A stretch of DNA of 64,000 nucleotides from assembly GCA_035566435.1 (NCBI GenBank), contig DATMRF010000088.1, positions 1 through 64,000 of the forward strand, written 5' to 3'. The notes beneath the pieces are model-generated. The model had not been told where the DNA came from. It made no database searches and saw only the letters and a list, made by a program, of their open reading frames with translations. The DNA is from DATMRF01 sp035566435. Lineage in GTDB: Bacteria > Verrucomicrobiota > Verrucomicrobiia > Limisphaerales > UBA8199. Positions within the stretch are counted from its first letter, which is position 1; each line of letters starts with the position of its first letter. This document shows, piece after piece, positions 42,757 to 51,949 of this stretch. The translations under genes were made by a program, and so were the position numbers.

Positions 42757-43304
42757 GACGCCAGTTTACCCGGCAAGCTCGGCAGCGACAGCGCTAATTC
42801 TCCACCGCCTTCTATCTTCGAATTTCCATCTTCTATTGCCCTCGGCGGGACGCTCGGGACGCCCTGGGACGTCCCCCTTCCCGTCCCAAGGCGATCCGCC
42901 CTCGGCCTCTGTTGAAACCTGAACTCTCAAATCCAATCCTTCCCTGTCCCTCGACTAGCCGTGAACGGCTTAACCTGACCATCCCACGCATGATACCTCG
43001 GGACGCTTGGGACACCCTGGGACGTTGCCACCCCGTCCCCGTCCTTTGACGCTCAGATCGCCCCTCGGCAGGTCTGGGACGGCTCCGGGACGACCCTGGG
43101 ACGGCACCTGGGACGGCCCAAAAATCGCCAAAATCCCTCGGTAAATACGGGCTTGGGACACTGGGACGGCTAAAAAGCACCCCCCCCTGCGCGCACACAA
43201 CATCTTCCACCCCTTCTTCCCTCCCTTGTCGCCCCTGGACTTTGGCCGTCGAACTTCGACTAACTTCGACTTAAATTCCCCCGCCCCAGTCCGCGGTTCC
43301 GTAG

Positions 43305-43360
43305 CCGACCAATCCCGACCAATCCTGACCAATCCCGACCAATCCCAAGTAATCCCGAGT
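43305..43360 (+). repeat. Decamer array CCCGACCAAT
   Basis: CCGACCAAT, CCCGACCAAT, CCTGACCAAT, CCCGACCAAT, CCCAAGTAAT, then CCCGAGTCCGG. Period 10 is clear. The sharp A+T-rich TAATTTAAGC array follows 25 nt downstream. Confidence 0.9.
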
Positions 43361-43386
43361 CCGGAACATTTTTCTTTTAGCCAGTT

Positions 43387-43432
43387 AAGCTAATTTAATC
43401 TAATTTAAGCTAGATTAAACTAATTAAACATA
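43387..43432 (+). repeat. Decamer array TAATTTAAGC (A+T-rich)
   Basis: GTTAAGC, TAATTTAATC, TAATTTAAGC, TAGATTAAAC, TAATTAAAC. It is a strongly A+T-rich island in a G+C-rich chromosome, with period 10 close to one helical turn. It could act as a bent or easily melted DNA segment; that is inference. Confidence 0.85.
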
Positions 43433-43473
43433 GAGTGCCCCATGAACAGCCCGGCCGCTCGGAACACCATGGG

Positions 43474-43507
43474 CTGTGGTAGGCTACGGTAGGCTGTGGT
43501 AGGCTTG
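43474..43507 (+). repeat. Decamer array GCTGTGGTAG
   Basis: GCTGTGGTAG, GCTACGGTAG, GCTGTGGTAG, GCTTGCC. Three decamers with one or two changes. Confidence 0.88.
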
Positions 43508-43639
43508 CCGACCCAGTGTCTCCTGTCTGGTTCAACCCTCCGGGTTCTCCCCCCGGCACATCAGCGCCACCAGAACATTAGTCTCCCGCATCTCCTCACC
43601 TCGGGTCGAGACCAACGACCGTAGCCTCGGCGAAGGAGC

Positions 43640-43682
43640 ATCACGCACCTCGGACCACGCGCCACGTTTCACGCATCACCCC
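43640..43682 (+). repeat. Heptamer array (CACGTTT family)
   Basis: CACGCAC, CTCGGAC, CACGCGC, CACGTTT, CACGCAT, CACCCCT: same word family as 3961-4025, 9362-9391 and 13508-13565. Confidence 0.85.
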
Positions 43683-43683
43683 T

Positions 43684-43728
43684 CCTATCTGCACCCATCT
43701 GCAGCCATCTGCAGGTATCTGCACCCTT
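43684..43728 (+). repeat. Decamer array CCATCTGCAG
   Basis: TATCTGCAC, CCATCTGCAG, CCATCTGCAG, GTATCTGCAC, CC. Period 10. Confidence 0.88.
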
Positions 43729-43775
43729 TTCCTCCGGCGGCGCACCTCGGGTCCGCCCGCCCCCTTCACCCTCTC

Positions 43776-43810
43776 TGGAATTTGGACTTTGGACCGTGGA
43801 TCGTTGAACG
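43776..43810 (+). repeat. Heptamer array (TGGACTT family) upstream of the metzincin gene
   Basis: TGGAATT, TGGACTT, TGGACCG, TGGATCG, TTGAACG: five exact-length heptamers. It is the same family as the array inside ubiE (5240-5374) read on the opposite strand. Confidence 0.88.
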
Positions 43811-43866
43811 CATGATTTTACGTGACTCTCGCCAGACTTTCGGCCAGTATCAGGCCGCATTTTGCT

Positions 43867-46800
43867 ATGAGACGTATCTTGCTGCTCGCCGGACTGGCTC
43901 TCCTCCTCGCCACCGGATTTTACCTGGCCCTGTCTCCGGTTCGCCAGAGCCCTGCCGCCCCTCGACAACCTGTTTCTGCCGGAGTTGTTGCGACACCACC
44001 CACCGTGCCTCCAAACTCCGCTGCCCCGCTCGGCCTGGCCTCGAATGCGCCTCCAGCCTCTCTGAAGCAGCCCATCTCGCGCGAGCTCGATATTTCCGTC
44101 AACCCTTACGCCGGCGCCCTGCGTGAGCCGGGCAAGTCAAAACGCCAGTGGGACCCCGGCTTCCTCACCACCCTCCAAAACGCCGCGAGCGGCGACCCGA
44201 TCCGATTCGAGCTTACCCAAGGCCAAGTCGCCTCCGGCACCATTCGCATCACCCAATCCCGCGACGGCCTGCTGACGTATATTTCCGGCGAGCTCAACAC
44301 GCCTGAAGCGGGAAAGTTTTTCTTCCTGACCCCTCCCGCCGGCGGCAAGGCGGGCTCGGCGGTCGGTGTCGTCGAATTCCCGGCCAGCCAAACCGCCTAC
44401 CGCATCGAACCCACCGGGCCGAACGGCAGTCCGGAGCTGTGGCAGCGGCGCCTGGACGAAGTGGTTTGCGTGGGCATGCCGCGCGCGGAGTCCGCAGCCA
44501 CCAGTACCAACGAAACTGCCAACATGCCACCGCTGCGGCCGGACAATGTCGCCGACTACGTTCCCAGCTACAACAGCAATATCGTTTCACTCCAGAGCTA
44601 TCCGGGCTCATCGGCTGTGCTGCTGCTGAACTTTTTCGGCGGGTACACGCCCACTTGGGGCGGCATCGCTTTCTCGAGACCCGCGGCCGCGAACAATTCA
44701 ACCATCAAAGACCTCTGGAAGCGCGTCGCCGAAGACTACATGGGCTTCAACATCAACGTCACCACCGACATCAAGGTTTACTACGCGGCGCCGGCCAATA
44801 GCCGCCAACAATGCTGCTTTACCGACACCCCCGTCACGGCCGCCGGGGTCGCTTACATCGGTTCCTGGAATTGGGGCACCGACACGCCCTGCTGGTCGGT
44901 TTATACTACGGGCAAGAACGGTGCGGAGGTCGGTGCGCACGAGCCGGGCCATACGCTTGGCCTCAGCCACCAGGGCACGATTGTGAACGGCGTCGTGAAC
45001 GAATATTACTCGGGTCAGGGCAGCGGTGCCACCGGCTGGGCGCCGATCATGGGCGTAGGCTATTACCAGCCCGTTTCCACTTGGGCCAAAGGCGAATACC
45101 TCAATGCCAACAACACCCAGGATGAGCAAAATATCATCACTACCGCCAACAACCGCGTGACGTACCGGCCGGATGACACCGGCAGTACCCTCGCCACCTC
45201 GCGTTATCTTGAAGTCTATCCCGACTTCAGCGCCTCCGCCGAAGGGGTCATCGAGCAGACCAGCGACACCGACGCGTTCCAGTTCACCACCAGCGGCGGC
45301 CAGGTTTCTTTGACCGCCAATCCAGTCGGAGACTGGGCCGACCTGGCGGTGATGGCCACTCTGGCCGACGCCACCGATACGATCATTGCCAGTAACAATC
45401 CCCAGAGCATTCTGTCCGCCACCATCACGACCAATCTGCCCGCCGGCACCTACACCTTCCGCGTCACCGGCGCCGGCCGGAACAGCCCGCTGACGAACGG
45501 ATTCAGCCCTTACGCGAGCCGCGGTTATTACTCCGTGGCCGGCTGGGTCGCCGGCGCGCGCTTGCCGACCCGGTTGAGCATCCTCGAACATTCGCCCAAC
45601 GGCACACTCGTCGGCACCGTGCCGGCCAGCACCACCACCAATCTGCTGGCTTACGCGATCCTGTCGGGCAACACCGGCAACACCTTCTCGGTTGATACCA
45701 ATGGTGTCGTGCAAGTCGCCGATAACACCTTGCTCGATTACGTCCGGCTGGGCACAAACACCATGCTGCCGGTTGAGTTCGAGTTGTTGGTGAACATTAC
45801 GAACCTGGACGATGCGACGCAGACGGAGCTCGGTCGCCGTGTCGTCGTCGCCGTGCTCAAGCAAGCTGCCAATTATCCCATCGCCGTGACCGGGTTCAAT
45901 GCCGGTGTCATCGCGCCTTACTATGCGACTCCCGCGGCGCCCCAGGCGACGGGCTTCGATATCCCGAACAATTACAGCTTTTATGAGACCGGCTTGAGCG
46001 GCAACGCCCAGGTAGGAGGCACGGGTGGCATGCAGGGCTTACCTCCCAGCGGAACTGTCCTCAGCGCCTCGGACGGCACCTCGTTCCAGCTGGGGCCTTA
46101 TGGGGCAACGAACGTGCTCTTGATGGGCTACACCTACCCCAATTCAGGTACGCTGACGCTCTCCACGCCGCAGGCCTACAATTCAATTTCCATCCTGGCC
46201 AGCTCGGCCAACGGAGGCGGCAACGGCTCGTTTTATCTCCAATTCACCAACGGTGTGACCAGCCCACTCATCACTTTCAATGCCCAGGACTGGTTTGGCA
46301 CGATCAACAACGTGGCCGTTCAGGGCATGGGCAGGCTCAAACTCGGCCAGGCCACCCTTTCGACCGAAAACCCCGGCTGGAATAACCCAAATCTCTATCA
46401 GACAACCATCAGCTTAGCCGCGCTGGGATACAACCTGCCCATTGCCTCGCTCACGTTCACGAAGCCGAGCGCCAGCTCCACCACGGGTGTGTTCGCGCTG
46501 AGTGGCGCGCAGATGCCGCCGCAGGTCAGCATCGCCCGGCAGCCGCAGTCCACGACCAACAACGTTCCATCCTCCCCGGCCACCTTCAGCGTCGTCGCCA
46601 TGGGCGCCGCGCCCCTCGGCTATCAATGGTATTACGGCCCCACCGGCGGCGCCGGCACTTTCGCGTCCCTCGACGGCCAGACCAACGCCAGCTTCTCCCT
46701 GGCCCCGGTGCTCCGGCCCACCAACGCCGGCAGTTTTTACGTCGTCGTCACCAACAGCACCAGCGCCGCGACCAGTTCCGTCGCCACCCTCACCGTTTTC

Positions 46801-48249
46801 CGCGCGCCCCTCATCGCCCGCCAGCCAGGCCCCACCAACCTGGTTCTGTTGACGGGCGTCAGCAACACTCTCTCCGTCGTCGCCTACGGCGCGCTCCCGT
46901 TGTCCTACTACTGGAGCACGAACGGCGCGTTCATTCCCGCGGCGAATAGCGCTGCGCTGGTCCTTAAGAACCTGCAGGTCTCGAATTCAGCCAACTACGC
47001 TGTCGTGGTCAGCAACGCCTTCGGTTCGGTCACCAGCAGCATCGTGTCGCTCACCGTCCTGCCGCCTCCATCGCCGCCCTTCGCTCAGGCGGTCCTGGCC
47101 GACCGCCCTCTCGCTTATTGGCGCCTGGACGAGCCCAGCGGCACCATTGCCCATGATTATGTTTCCGGCCTGAACGGCATTTACAACAAAGTCCTGCTCG
47201 GCCAGGCGGGCAATAACTTGTTGGGCACAAACACCTCGGCCCGGTTTGGCGCACTCGCTCCCAATACCAGTCTCGTTACCAACATTCCCATTGACTTCAC
47301 CACTTCAACCAGCGCCAACTTCACAATTGAAACCTGGGTCAATGGAAATGCTCAAAGCGCCGACAATGGCCTGGTCACCAAGGGCGCCGGGGCAGGCGGC
47401 GAGCAGTTTAACCTGGACTGCGGTGGGGCGAACCATGGGTTCCGCTTTTTCGTGCGGGACTCCACCGGCGCAACCCACGCCGGCAGCAGCAGCGCCGCGC
47501 TTGACAGCAAATGGCACCATGTCGTGGGCGTTTGCGACCAAACCCACAGCAACGTTTGGCTCTATATCGATGGCGCCAGCGCGGGCCAGAGCTCAATTGT
47601 GCCTGGCAGCGGGCTGCTGACCTCGTCCAATTCCGTCACCCTCGGCTGCCGCCAGTCCGGCTCCAGCACCTTCGACCTCCAATTCGTCGGCTACATGGAA
47701 GAGGTCGCGATTTATAATTACGCCCTTAGTCCCGCTCAGGTTCAAACCCACTACCGGGTCGTCACGAATCTCCCGCCGGTTTTTGCCAGCAACCCTTTTA
47801 TCGCCCCGGATGCCAACGCCGGCCAGTTCTACAGCGGCTCGATTGCGGGCAGCGCGTCGGACCCAAGCGGAGCCACCCTCACGTTTTCGAAGGCCAGCGG
47901 CCCGGGCTGGCTTGCGATCAACACCGCCGGCGGCCTGACTGGGACACCGTTCTCTTCTAATGACGGCACCAACAGCTTCCTCGTCAAGGTCACCGATTCC
48001 CTCGGGGCTTCTAGCACCGCGACCATGTACCTCAACGTGAATCCCGCTCCCCCCATCGGCGCAAGTCTGTCGCCCCAGGGGCCGAATTTATTGTTGAGCT
48101 GGGGTGGCGGCATCGCGCCTTACCAGGTCCAAATGGCCACGAACCTGGCCAGTCCTGTTTGGCAGACTGTTGGCGGTCTCCTCATCGACACCAATTTTTC
48201 GATTCCCGCGACAAACGACGCTGCCTTCTACCGCGTCCAGGGCCAATAA
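43867..48249 (+). CDS. Large secreted metzincin-type protease with Ig-like, LamG and putative-Ig domains
   Basis: 1460 residues from the ATG at 43867. A signal sequence or anchor (RRILLLAGLALLLATGFYLAL) opens it. The metzincin zinc motif H-E-x-x-H-x-x-G-x-x-H appears as HEPGHTLGLSH near residue 358, followed by a Met-turn candidate (APIMGVGYY). Bacterial pre-peptidase-like beta modules follow (~460-560). Two Ig-like domains lie at ~880-1065, a LamG/concanavalin-type module at ~1073-1298 (LADRPLAYWRLDEPSG...), a He_PIG/cadherin-like domain at ~1303-1393 and a C-terminal beta module (SLSPQGPNLLLSWGGG...). It probably degrades and binds extracellular polymers. No sorting tag is seen at the C-terminus. 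Confidence 0.88.
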   Translation: MRRILLLAGLALLLATGFYLALSPVRQSPAAPRQPVSAGVVATPPTVPPNSAAPLGLASNAPPASLKQPISRELDISVNPYAGALREPGKSKRQWDPGFLTTLQNAASGDPIRFELTQGQVASGTIRITQSRDGLLTYISGELNTPEAGKFFFLTPPAGGKAGSAVGVVEFPASQTAYRIEPTGPNGSPELWQRRLDEVVCVGMPRAESAATSTNETANMPPLRPDNVADYVPSYNSNIVSLQSYPGSSAVLLLNFFGGYTPTWGGIAFSRPAAANNSTIKDLWKRVAEDYMGFNINVTTDIKVYYAAPANSRQQCCFTDTPVTAAGVAYIGSWNWGTDTPCWSVYTTGKNGAEVGAHEPGHTLGLSHQGTIVNGVVNEYYSGQGSGATGWAPIMGVGYYQPVSTWAKGEYLNANNTQDEQNIITTANNRVTYRPDDTGSTLATSRYLEVYPDFSASAEGVIEQTSDTDAFQFTTSGGQVSLTANPVGDWADLAVMATLADATDTIIASNNPQSILSATITTNLPAGTYTFRVTGAGRNSPLTNGFSPYASRGYYSVAGWVAGARLPTRLSILEHSPNGTLVGTVPASTTTNLLAYAILSGNTGNTFSVDTNGVVQVADNTLLDYVRLGTNTMLPVEFELLVNITNLDDATQTELGRRVVVAVLKQAANYPIAVTGFNAGVIAPYYATPAAPQATGFDIPNNYSFYETGLSGNAQVGGTGGMQGLPPSGTVLSASDGTSFQLGPYGATNVLLMGYTYPNSGTLTLSTPQAYNSISILASSANGGGNGSFYLQFTNGVTSPLITFNAQDWFGTINNVAVQGMGRLKLGQATLSTENPGWNNPNLYQTTISLAALGYNLPIASLTFTKPSASSTTGVFALSGAQMPPQVSIARQPQSTTNNVPSSPATFSVVAMGAAPLGYQWYYGPTGGAGTFASLDGQTNASFSLAPVLRPTNAGSFYVVVTNSTSAATSSVATLTVFRAPLIARQPGPTNLVLLTGVSNTLSVVAYGALPLSYYWSTNGAFIPAANSAALVLKNLQVSNSANYAVVVSNAFGSVTSSIVSLTVLPPPSPPFAQAVLADRPLAYWRLDEPSGTIAHDYVSGLNGIYNKVLLGQAGNNLLGTNTSARFGALAPNTSLVTNIPIDFTTSTSANFTIETWVNGNAQSADNGLVTKGAGAGGEQFNLDCGGANHGFRFFVRDSTGATHAGSSSAALDSKWHHVVGVCDQTHSNVWLYIDGASAGQSSIVPGSGLLTSSNSVTLGCRQSGSSTFDLQFVGYMEEVAIYNYALSPAQVQTHYRVVTNLPPVFASNPFIAPDANAGQFYSGSIAGSASDPSGATLTFSKASGPGWLAINTAGGLTGTPFSSNDGTNSFLVKVTDSLGASSTATMYLNVNPAPPIGASLSPQGPNLLLSWGGGIAPYQVQMATNLASPVWQTVGGLLIDTNFSIPATNDAAFYRVQGQ

Positions 48250-48252
48250 GTA

Positions 48253-48960
48253 TCAAAAGACCTGTCCGTGGTCGTAAAGCGGCATCCCGCTGTATTCCTG
48301 CAAAGTCTCCAACGCAAAGCAGTCCACCTCGCAGTGGTCTGGATTGGGATAAACCGCCAGTTTCTTTTTGAGGTCCTGGATCTGCTGGTCGAGCGGTTTC
48401 AGGTCTTGCTTGGCCAGGTTCTCCACCTGCGTCGCCTGTTTTTGCTGCAGGGCCAGTTCGCGGGAACGGCCGCCATCACGCCGATTGGCACGCGGCTCCC
48501 GGCTGAGCGTATCGGCCCGATTTTTTGCGCCTGCCTCCTGCCCGGCCAGCGCTGCGTGTTGGGCGTTCAGCGCCTTCAACTGGGCGCTCAATTGCTCGAA
48601 CTCGGCCCGTTCCCGCAAGGGCGGTTCTCTCAGGATGATTTTGCTCGGCCCGTCTCCCTTCGCGTGTTCCGTCACTCCCGGTCGGTTTGGGTGGTCGGTC
48701 TTTTCGATTTGCGCTTCCACTACCCAGCCCCACGCGTTGGTGCCGACGATCGTGCCCGTCACGTGTACCCACGCGGTCAGCGGCCGCTTCCCGTCGTGCT
48801 TGGCCCACCAGTTGAACAACGGGCTTAGCTCCACCGTCTGCCCGTTCACTACGCGTTTGGGGGCCTTGAGCGGACTGGCCGGCAAAGCGCTGCAGGCGGC
48901 CAGAACCACCGCCAGAGTTCCGCCCATCCTGGAACTCAGCCGCATGTGCATCATCTCCAC
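48253..48960 (-). CDS. Exported protein of unknown function with coiled coil
   Basis: 235 residues (ATG 48960; an ATG at 48945 is also possible). The N-terminal signal ends GTLAVVLAACSALP, where the Cys could be a lipobox. Residues ~35-110 look like a small beta domain (TAWVHVTGTIVGTNAWGWVVEAQIEK). Residues ~120-205 form a heptad-rich coiled coil (FEQLSAQLKALNAQHAALAGQEAG ... LQQKQATQVENLAKQDL). The C-terminal part has two Cys (CEVDCFALETL). I do not recognise a family. It converges on the metzincin gene with 3 nt between stops. Confidence 0.78.
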   Translation of the reverse strand: MEMMHMRLSSRMGGTLAVVLAACSALPASPLKAPKRVVNGQTVELSPLFNWWAKHDGKRPLTAWVHVTGTIVGTNAWGWVVEAQIEKTDHPNRPGVTEHAKGDGPSKIILREPPLRERAEFEQLSAQLKALNAQHAALAGQEAGAKNRADTLSREPRANRRDGGRSRELALQQKQATQVENLAKQDLKPLDQQIQDLKKKLAVYPNPDHCEVDCFALETLQEYSGMPLYDHGQVF

Positions 48961-49157
48961 GGTACGTCGTTCAAATCATCCTCCACCAGTAAAAAGGTAA
49001 ACTGTTTGATGTCGTGTTCCATAAAGCTTCGCGATCGTCAATCAGGTTGCCAATCAGATAGAATTTAACTGACTATAACGAAAATGCCAGCATCGGCTCG
49101 CCCGTGCAGCAAGCTCCCGCCATTTACTTTCCCCACGCCCGCTGTTAAAACCTCATT

Positions 49158-49973
49158 GTGCTGACTGATTCCGCCTTATGGAAGTCCTTAAACGCCCCTG
49201 ACCGGCTGACGTTGATCGCCGGGCCTTGCGTGGTCGAGAGCGAGAAGCTCTGCCTTAGGGTAGCCGCCGCCTTGAAGCGGGCCTGTGCCGGGCTGGGGAT
49301 TGTCTATGTTTTCAAGGCCAGCTTCGATAAAGCCAACCGCACCTCCGCCCGCTCCTTCCGTGGCCCCGGGCTCGAGGAAGGCCTCCGCGTCCTGGCTCGC
49401 GTGCGAGAAACTGTCGGGGTGCCGATCCTCACCGACGTGCACAACGAAGCGCAGACCGGCCCGGCCGCCGCCGCCGCCGATATTTTGCAAATCCCCGCCT
49501 TTCTCTGCCGCCAAACCGACCTCATTGCCGCGGCGGTCCGAACCGGCAGGATCGTAAACCTGAAGAAAGGCCAGTTCCTCTCTCCCGGCGAAATGGGGCA
49601 GGTCGTCGAAAAAGCCCGTGCCGCCGGCGGCAAGCGGCTGCTGCTAACCGAACGCGGCACTACCTTCGGTTATAACAACCTGGTCGCCGACATGCGCGCG
49701 ATTCCGATCCTGCGCCGGCTTGGTTGCCCGGTGATTTTCGACGCCACTCATTCCGTCCAACTGCCCGGCGGCGGCGGCGACAAGTCAAGCGGCCAACGCG
49801 AATTTGCCCCGGTGCTTGCTCGTTGCGCCCTGGCGGCCGGCGCTAACGGCCTTTTCGTCGAAACCCATCCCGACCCAGCCCATGCGCTCAGCGACGGGCC
49901 GAACATGATTCCACTGGCGCAAATGCCCGCGCTCCTGGCGCGGTGGTTGAGAGTTTGGAAAGCCGTCCGTTAA
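49158..49973 (+). CDS. kdsA: 2-dehydro-3-deoxyphosphooctonate aldolase (KDO-8-P synthase)
   Basis: 271 residues, GTG start at 49158. KdsA condenses PEP and arabinose-5-phosphate to KDO-8-phosphate for LPS inner core. Family blocks are LIAGPCVVESEKL near residue 18, FKASFDKANRTSARSFRGPGLEEGL, ILTDVHNEAQ, IPAFLCRQTDLI, VNLKKGQFLSPGEM, LTERGTTFGYNNLVADMR, FDATHSVQLPGG and ETHPDPAHALSDGPNM. It overlaps the lptA/C-like open frame start region and leads an LPS-export gene group. Confidence 0.97.
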   Translation: MLTDSALWKSLNAPDRLTLIAGPCVVESEKLCLRVAAALKRACAGLGIVYVFKASFDKANRTSARSFRGPGLEEGLRVLARVRETVGVPILTDVHNEAQTGPAAAAADILQIPAFLCRQTDLIAAAVRTGRIVNLKKGQFLSPGEMGQVVEKARAAGGKRLLLTERGTTFGYNNLVADMRAIPILRRLGCPVIFDATHSVQLPGGGGDKSSGQREFAPVLARCALAAGANGLFVETHPDPAHALSDGPNMIPLAQMPALLARWLRVWKAVR

Positions 49974-49992
49974 CTATGGGGAAGAATACGAG

Positions 49993-50111
49993 GATGGCGG
50001 ATGGCGGATGGCGGATGGAGCCGCAGTCGTGCCGTTCGACCCTACCCTCTATCCTCTATCCCCCGTTCTCAGTTGCTGCCCGCCACCGGGATTCTCAATT
50101 TTCAATTCTGC
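49993..50111 (+). repeat. Three heptamer arrays at the 5' end of the lptA/C-like gene
   Basis: GATGGCG x3 plus GATGGAG (49993-50020), then ACCCTCT, ATCCTCT, ATCCCC (50044-50062), then ATTCTCA, ATTTTCA, ATTCTGC (50091-50111). They lie between kdsA and the likely GTG start of the next gene. The frame is open through them, giving a peptide MADGGWRMEPQ... if the upstream start is used. Confidence 0.85.
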
Positions 50112-50116
50112 GGTTC

Positions 50117-51949
50117 GTGAGCCACTTGCGCTGTGGCGTTTGCTTCCTTGCCTTGGCCTGCGCCTTCGCTCCCGCTCTTGCCCCCGCGCAGCGCGTCCTC
50201 GAAGCAAAGGGATTTCAAACCGCCGACTACTATGAATCACCACACGAAGCCCAGGTGAAATCGCTGCTCAAGGGCACGCGGGCGCGCCCACTGGAGAACG
50301 ACCGCGTGTATGTCTATGACGGTACGGAACTGCTGACCTTTCGCGAAACCGGTGAGCCGGAGCTCGTGGTTCGCGCGCCCGAGTATATCTATGATCAGCA
50401 CAACCAAACCGCCAGTTCGGCCGGTCCGCTCCACGTGCAAACAGCCGATGGCAGGTTCTCCATCGATGGCGAGGGTTTCTTCTGGCAGCAGACCAACTCC
50501 GTTCTGTTGATTTCGAACCGCGTTCACACCGTCGTCCAGCCGGCCCTGCTGGAGAGCTCCGGTGCGACCAACCAGGCCAGAGGTTCGTCCCAGCAAACTC
50601 CCGTCGAGATATCTTCCCGCCAGTTCGAATACCAGCACGCCTCGGGCTTGGGCACTTACCGCGGCGCAGTCCGCGTGCAGGGCACCAACCTGGACCTCTC
50701 CGCCGGCCGCCTCACACTCAAGGTGCCGATGACCGACCCTCACCGGCCCGCCAGCCTGCAAAGTGTCACGGCCGAGGAGAACGTCGCGATGGCTTACGGC
50801 GGGATTCAGGCCACCGGTCAGGTGGTGGTTTACTCGGCGGAAACCGGGCTGGCAACGGTGACCGGTCACCCGGCCTGGCGCGCGGACCAGCGCGAGGGCC
50901 GCGGCGACGAACTTGTCATCGATCGCACGAACCGGACTTTCCGGGCCAACGGGCATGCGTGGCTCAAGATGCCCGGCCAGAGCCTCGGCGCTTCCGGCTT
51001 CCTCTCCCGCTCGAAGGCGGCGGCCACGCGAACCCCCGCAACCACCAACCGGTTTGTCGAGATTCTGTCCGACAATTATGAGTTCCGGACTAATTGGGCC
51101 GTGTTTCGTCAGGACGTCCGCGTCAGCGAAATCGTCAGCAACCAGACCGGCGGAACAATGACCTGTGCGCTGTTGACCGCCAGCTTCGCCGGCACCAACG
51201 AACTGCATGCGCTGGTCGCCGAAACCAACGTCGTGATCCAGGAAGAGGACAGGCGCTTCACCGGCGAAACCGCGGTGTTTGCCGGGACCAATGGCATCCT
51301 CGAGTTGACCGGCAAGCCCGAGCCGACCTGGCAGGCCGGAATGCGCTCGGGCACAGGAAAACTCCTGCGCGTGGACATCCAGCATGACGAAATGCTTGTG
51401 AGAGGCGACGCGTTGATGCGCCTGCCCGCCGAGGAACTTGGGCAGGCCCGGGCGCTGCCGGCCGCATCCCCCGCGCCCCGGCCCAAGTCGGCCGCTCCGC
51501 AGTTTGCCGATATCACTTGCGAGGAATACCTGGTTCGGCCCGAAACCGCCCTGTTCCGGGGAGGCGTCCGTGCCATTTCCCCCTCCCGCATGAACATGAC
51601 TTGTGAAACGTTGACTGTGCTGGCGCCGCCGACGGCTGAAAAAATCCTGATCGCCGAGCAACGGGTCATCTTCGATCTGACCAGCGAAAAAGGCGATAAA
51701 ATCCATGGCACAGGGGACAAAGCTGTTTACACTAACAGCATTACGAGCACCCTGACGAACGATCTGCTCACGTTGACGGGCAACCCCGCCCGGCTGGCCA
51801 CCACGACCGCGACCAATGAAAACAATGTCATCGTGCTGGACCGCATCCACAACGTGCTCATCACCCGGGGAGATTACCGGGTCTTCGGCACCGCGAAAGC
51901 CGTCGATACCAACCTGTTCTTGATGCCGAAAAACAAACTCCTGAAATAA
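50117..51949 (+). CDS. LptA/LptC-like (OstA-fold) LPS export protein
   Basis: 610 residues from the GTG at 50117, which is followed directly by a Sec signal (LRCGVCFLALACAFAPALAPAQ); the frame is open upstream to 49943, but only through heptamer repeats. The body is a long series of OstA-type beta segments with the 'A-x-x-x-x-Y-...-T-x-x-L-T-G-N-P' pattern, e.g. GEGFFWQQTNSVLLISNRV, VVYSAETGLATVTGHPAW, KAVYTNSITSTLTNDLLTLTGNP. It is much longer than E. coli LptA (185), as in several non-proteobacterial members. It probably bridges LPS from the inner to the outer membrane. lptB overlaps its stop by one base. Confidence 0.82.
   Translation: MSHLRCGVCFLALACAFAPALAPAQRVLEAKGFQTADYYESPHEAQVKSLLKGTRARPLENDRVYVYDGTELLTFRETGEPELVVRAPEYIYDQHNQTASSAGPLHVQTADGRFSIDGEGFFWQQTNSVLLISNRVHTVVQPALLESSGATNQARGSSQQTPVEISSRQFEYQHASGLGTYRGAVRVQGTNLDLSAGRLTLKVPMTDPHRPASLQSVTAEENVAMAYGGIQATGQVVVYSAETGLATVTGHPAWRADQREGRGDELVIDRTNRTFRANGHAWLKMPGQSLGASGFLSRSKAAATRTPATTNRFVEILSDNYEFRTNWAVFRQDVRVSEIVSNQTGGTMTCALLTASFAGTNELHALVAETNVVIQEEDRRFTGETAVFAGTNGILELTGKPEPTWQAGMRSGTGKLLRVDIQHDEMLVRGDALMRLPAEELGQARALPAASPAPRPKSAAPQFADITCEEYLVRPETALFRGGVRAISPSRMNMTCETLTVLAPPTAEKILIAEQRVIFDLTSEKGDKIHGTGDKAVYTNSITSTLTNDLLTLTGNPARLATTTATNENNVIVLDRIHNVLITRGDYRVFGTAKAVDTNLFLMPKNKLLK

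Larger units (their letters stand above)
42757..43866. repeat. 1.1-kb non-coding region made of many tandem-word arrays
   Basis: No credible gene is seen. Successive arrays: GGGACG words with ~10-12 nt spacing (42845-42890, 42995-43165); TCGACTTAAA-type words (43233-43275); CCCGACCAAT x ~5, period 10 (43305-43360); TAATTTAAGC x ~4, period 10 (43387-43432); GCTGTGGTAG x 3, period 10 (43474-43507); CACGTTT heptamers (43640-43682); CCATCTGCAG x 4, period 10 (43684-43728); TGGACTT heptamers (43776-43810). The last one ends ~55 nt before the start of the metzincin gene, so its promoter must lie within or between arrays. Confidence 0.85.

Noticed and set aside
42757..43866. CRISPR array
   Set aside because: Words are 7-11 nt in direct contact or with tiny gaps; there are no 25-37-nt repeats with unique spacers and no cas genes in the window.
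43669..43968. 99-codon minus-strand frame in the 1.1-kb repeat region
   Set aside because: It translates arrays and overlaps the start of the metzincin gene; no motif.
44698..45864. 388-codon antisense frame opposite the metzincin gene
   Set aside because: The plus strand carries the zinc motif and modular domains; the antisense product is low-complexity and Gly/Val/Arg-rich without motif.
50237..51850. 537-codon antisense frame opposite the lptA/C-like gene
   Set aside because: It has no recognisable domain, and the plus strand has a signal peptide, OstA-type repeats and coupling to lptB.
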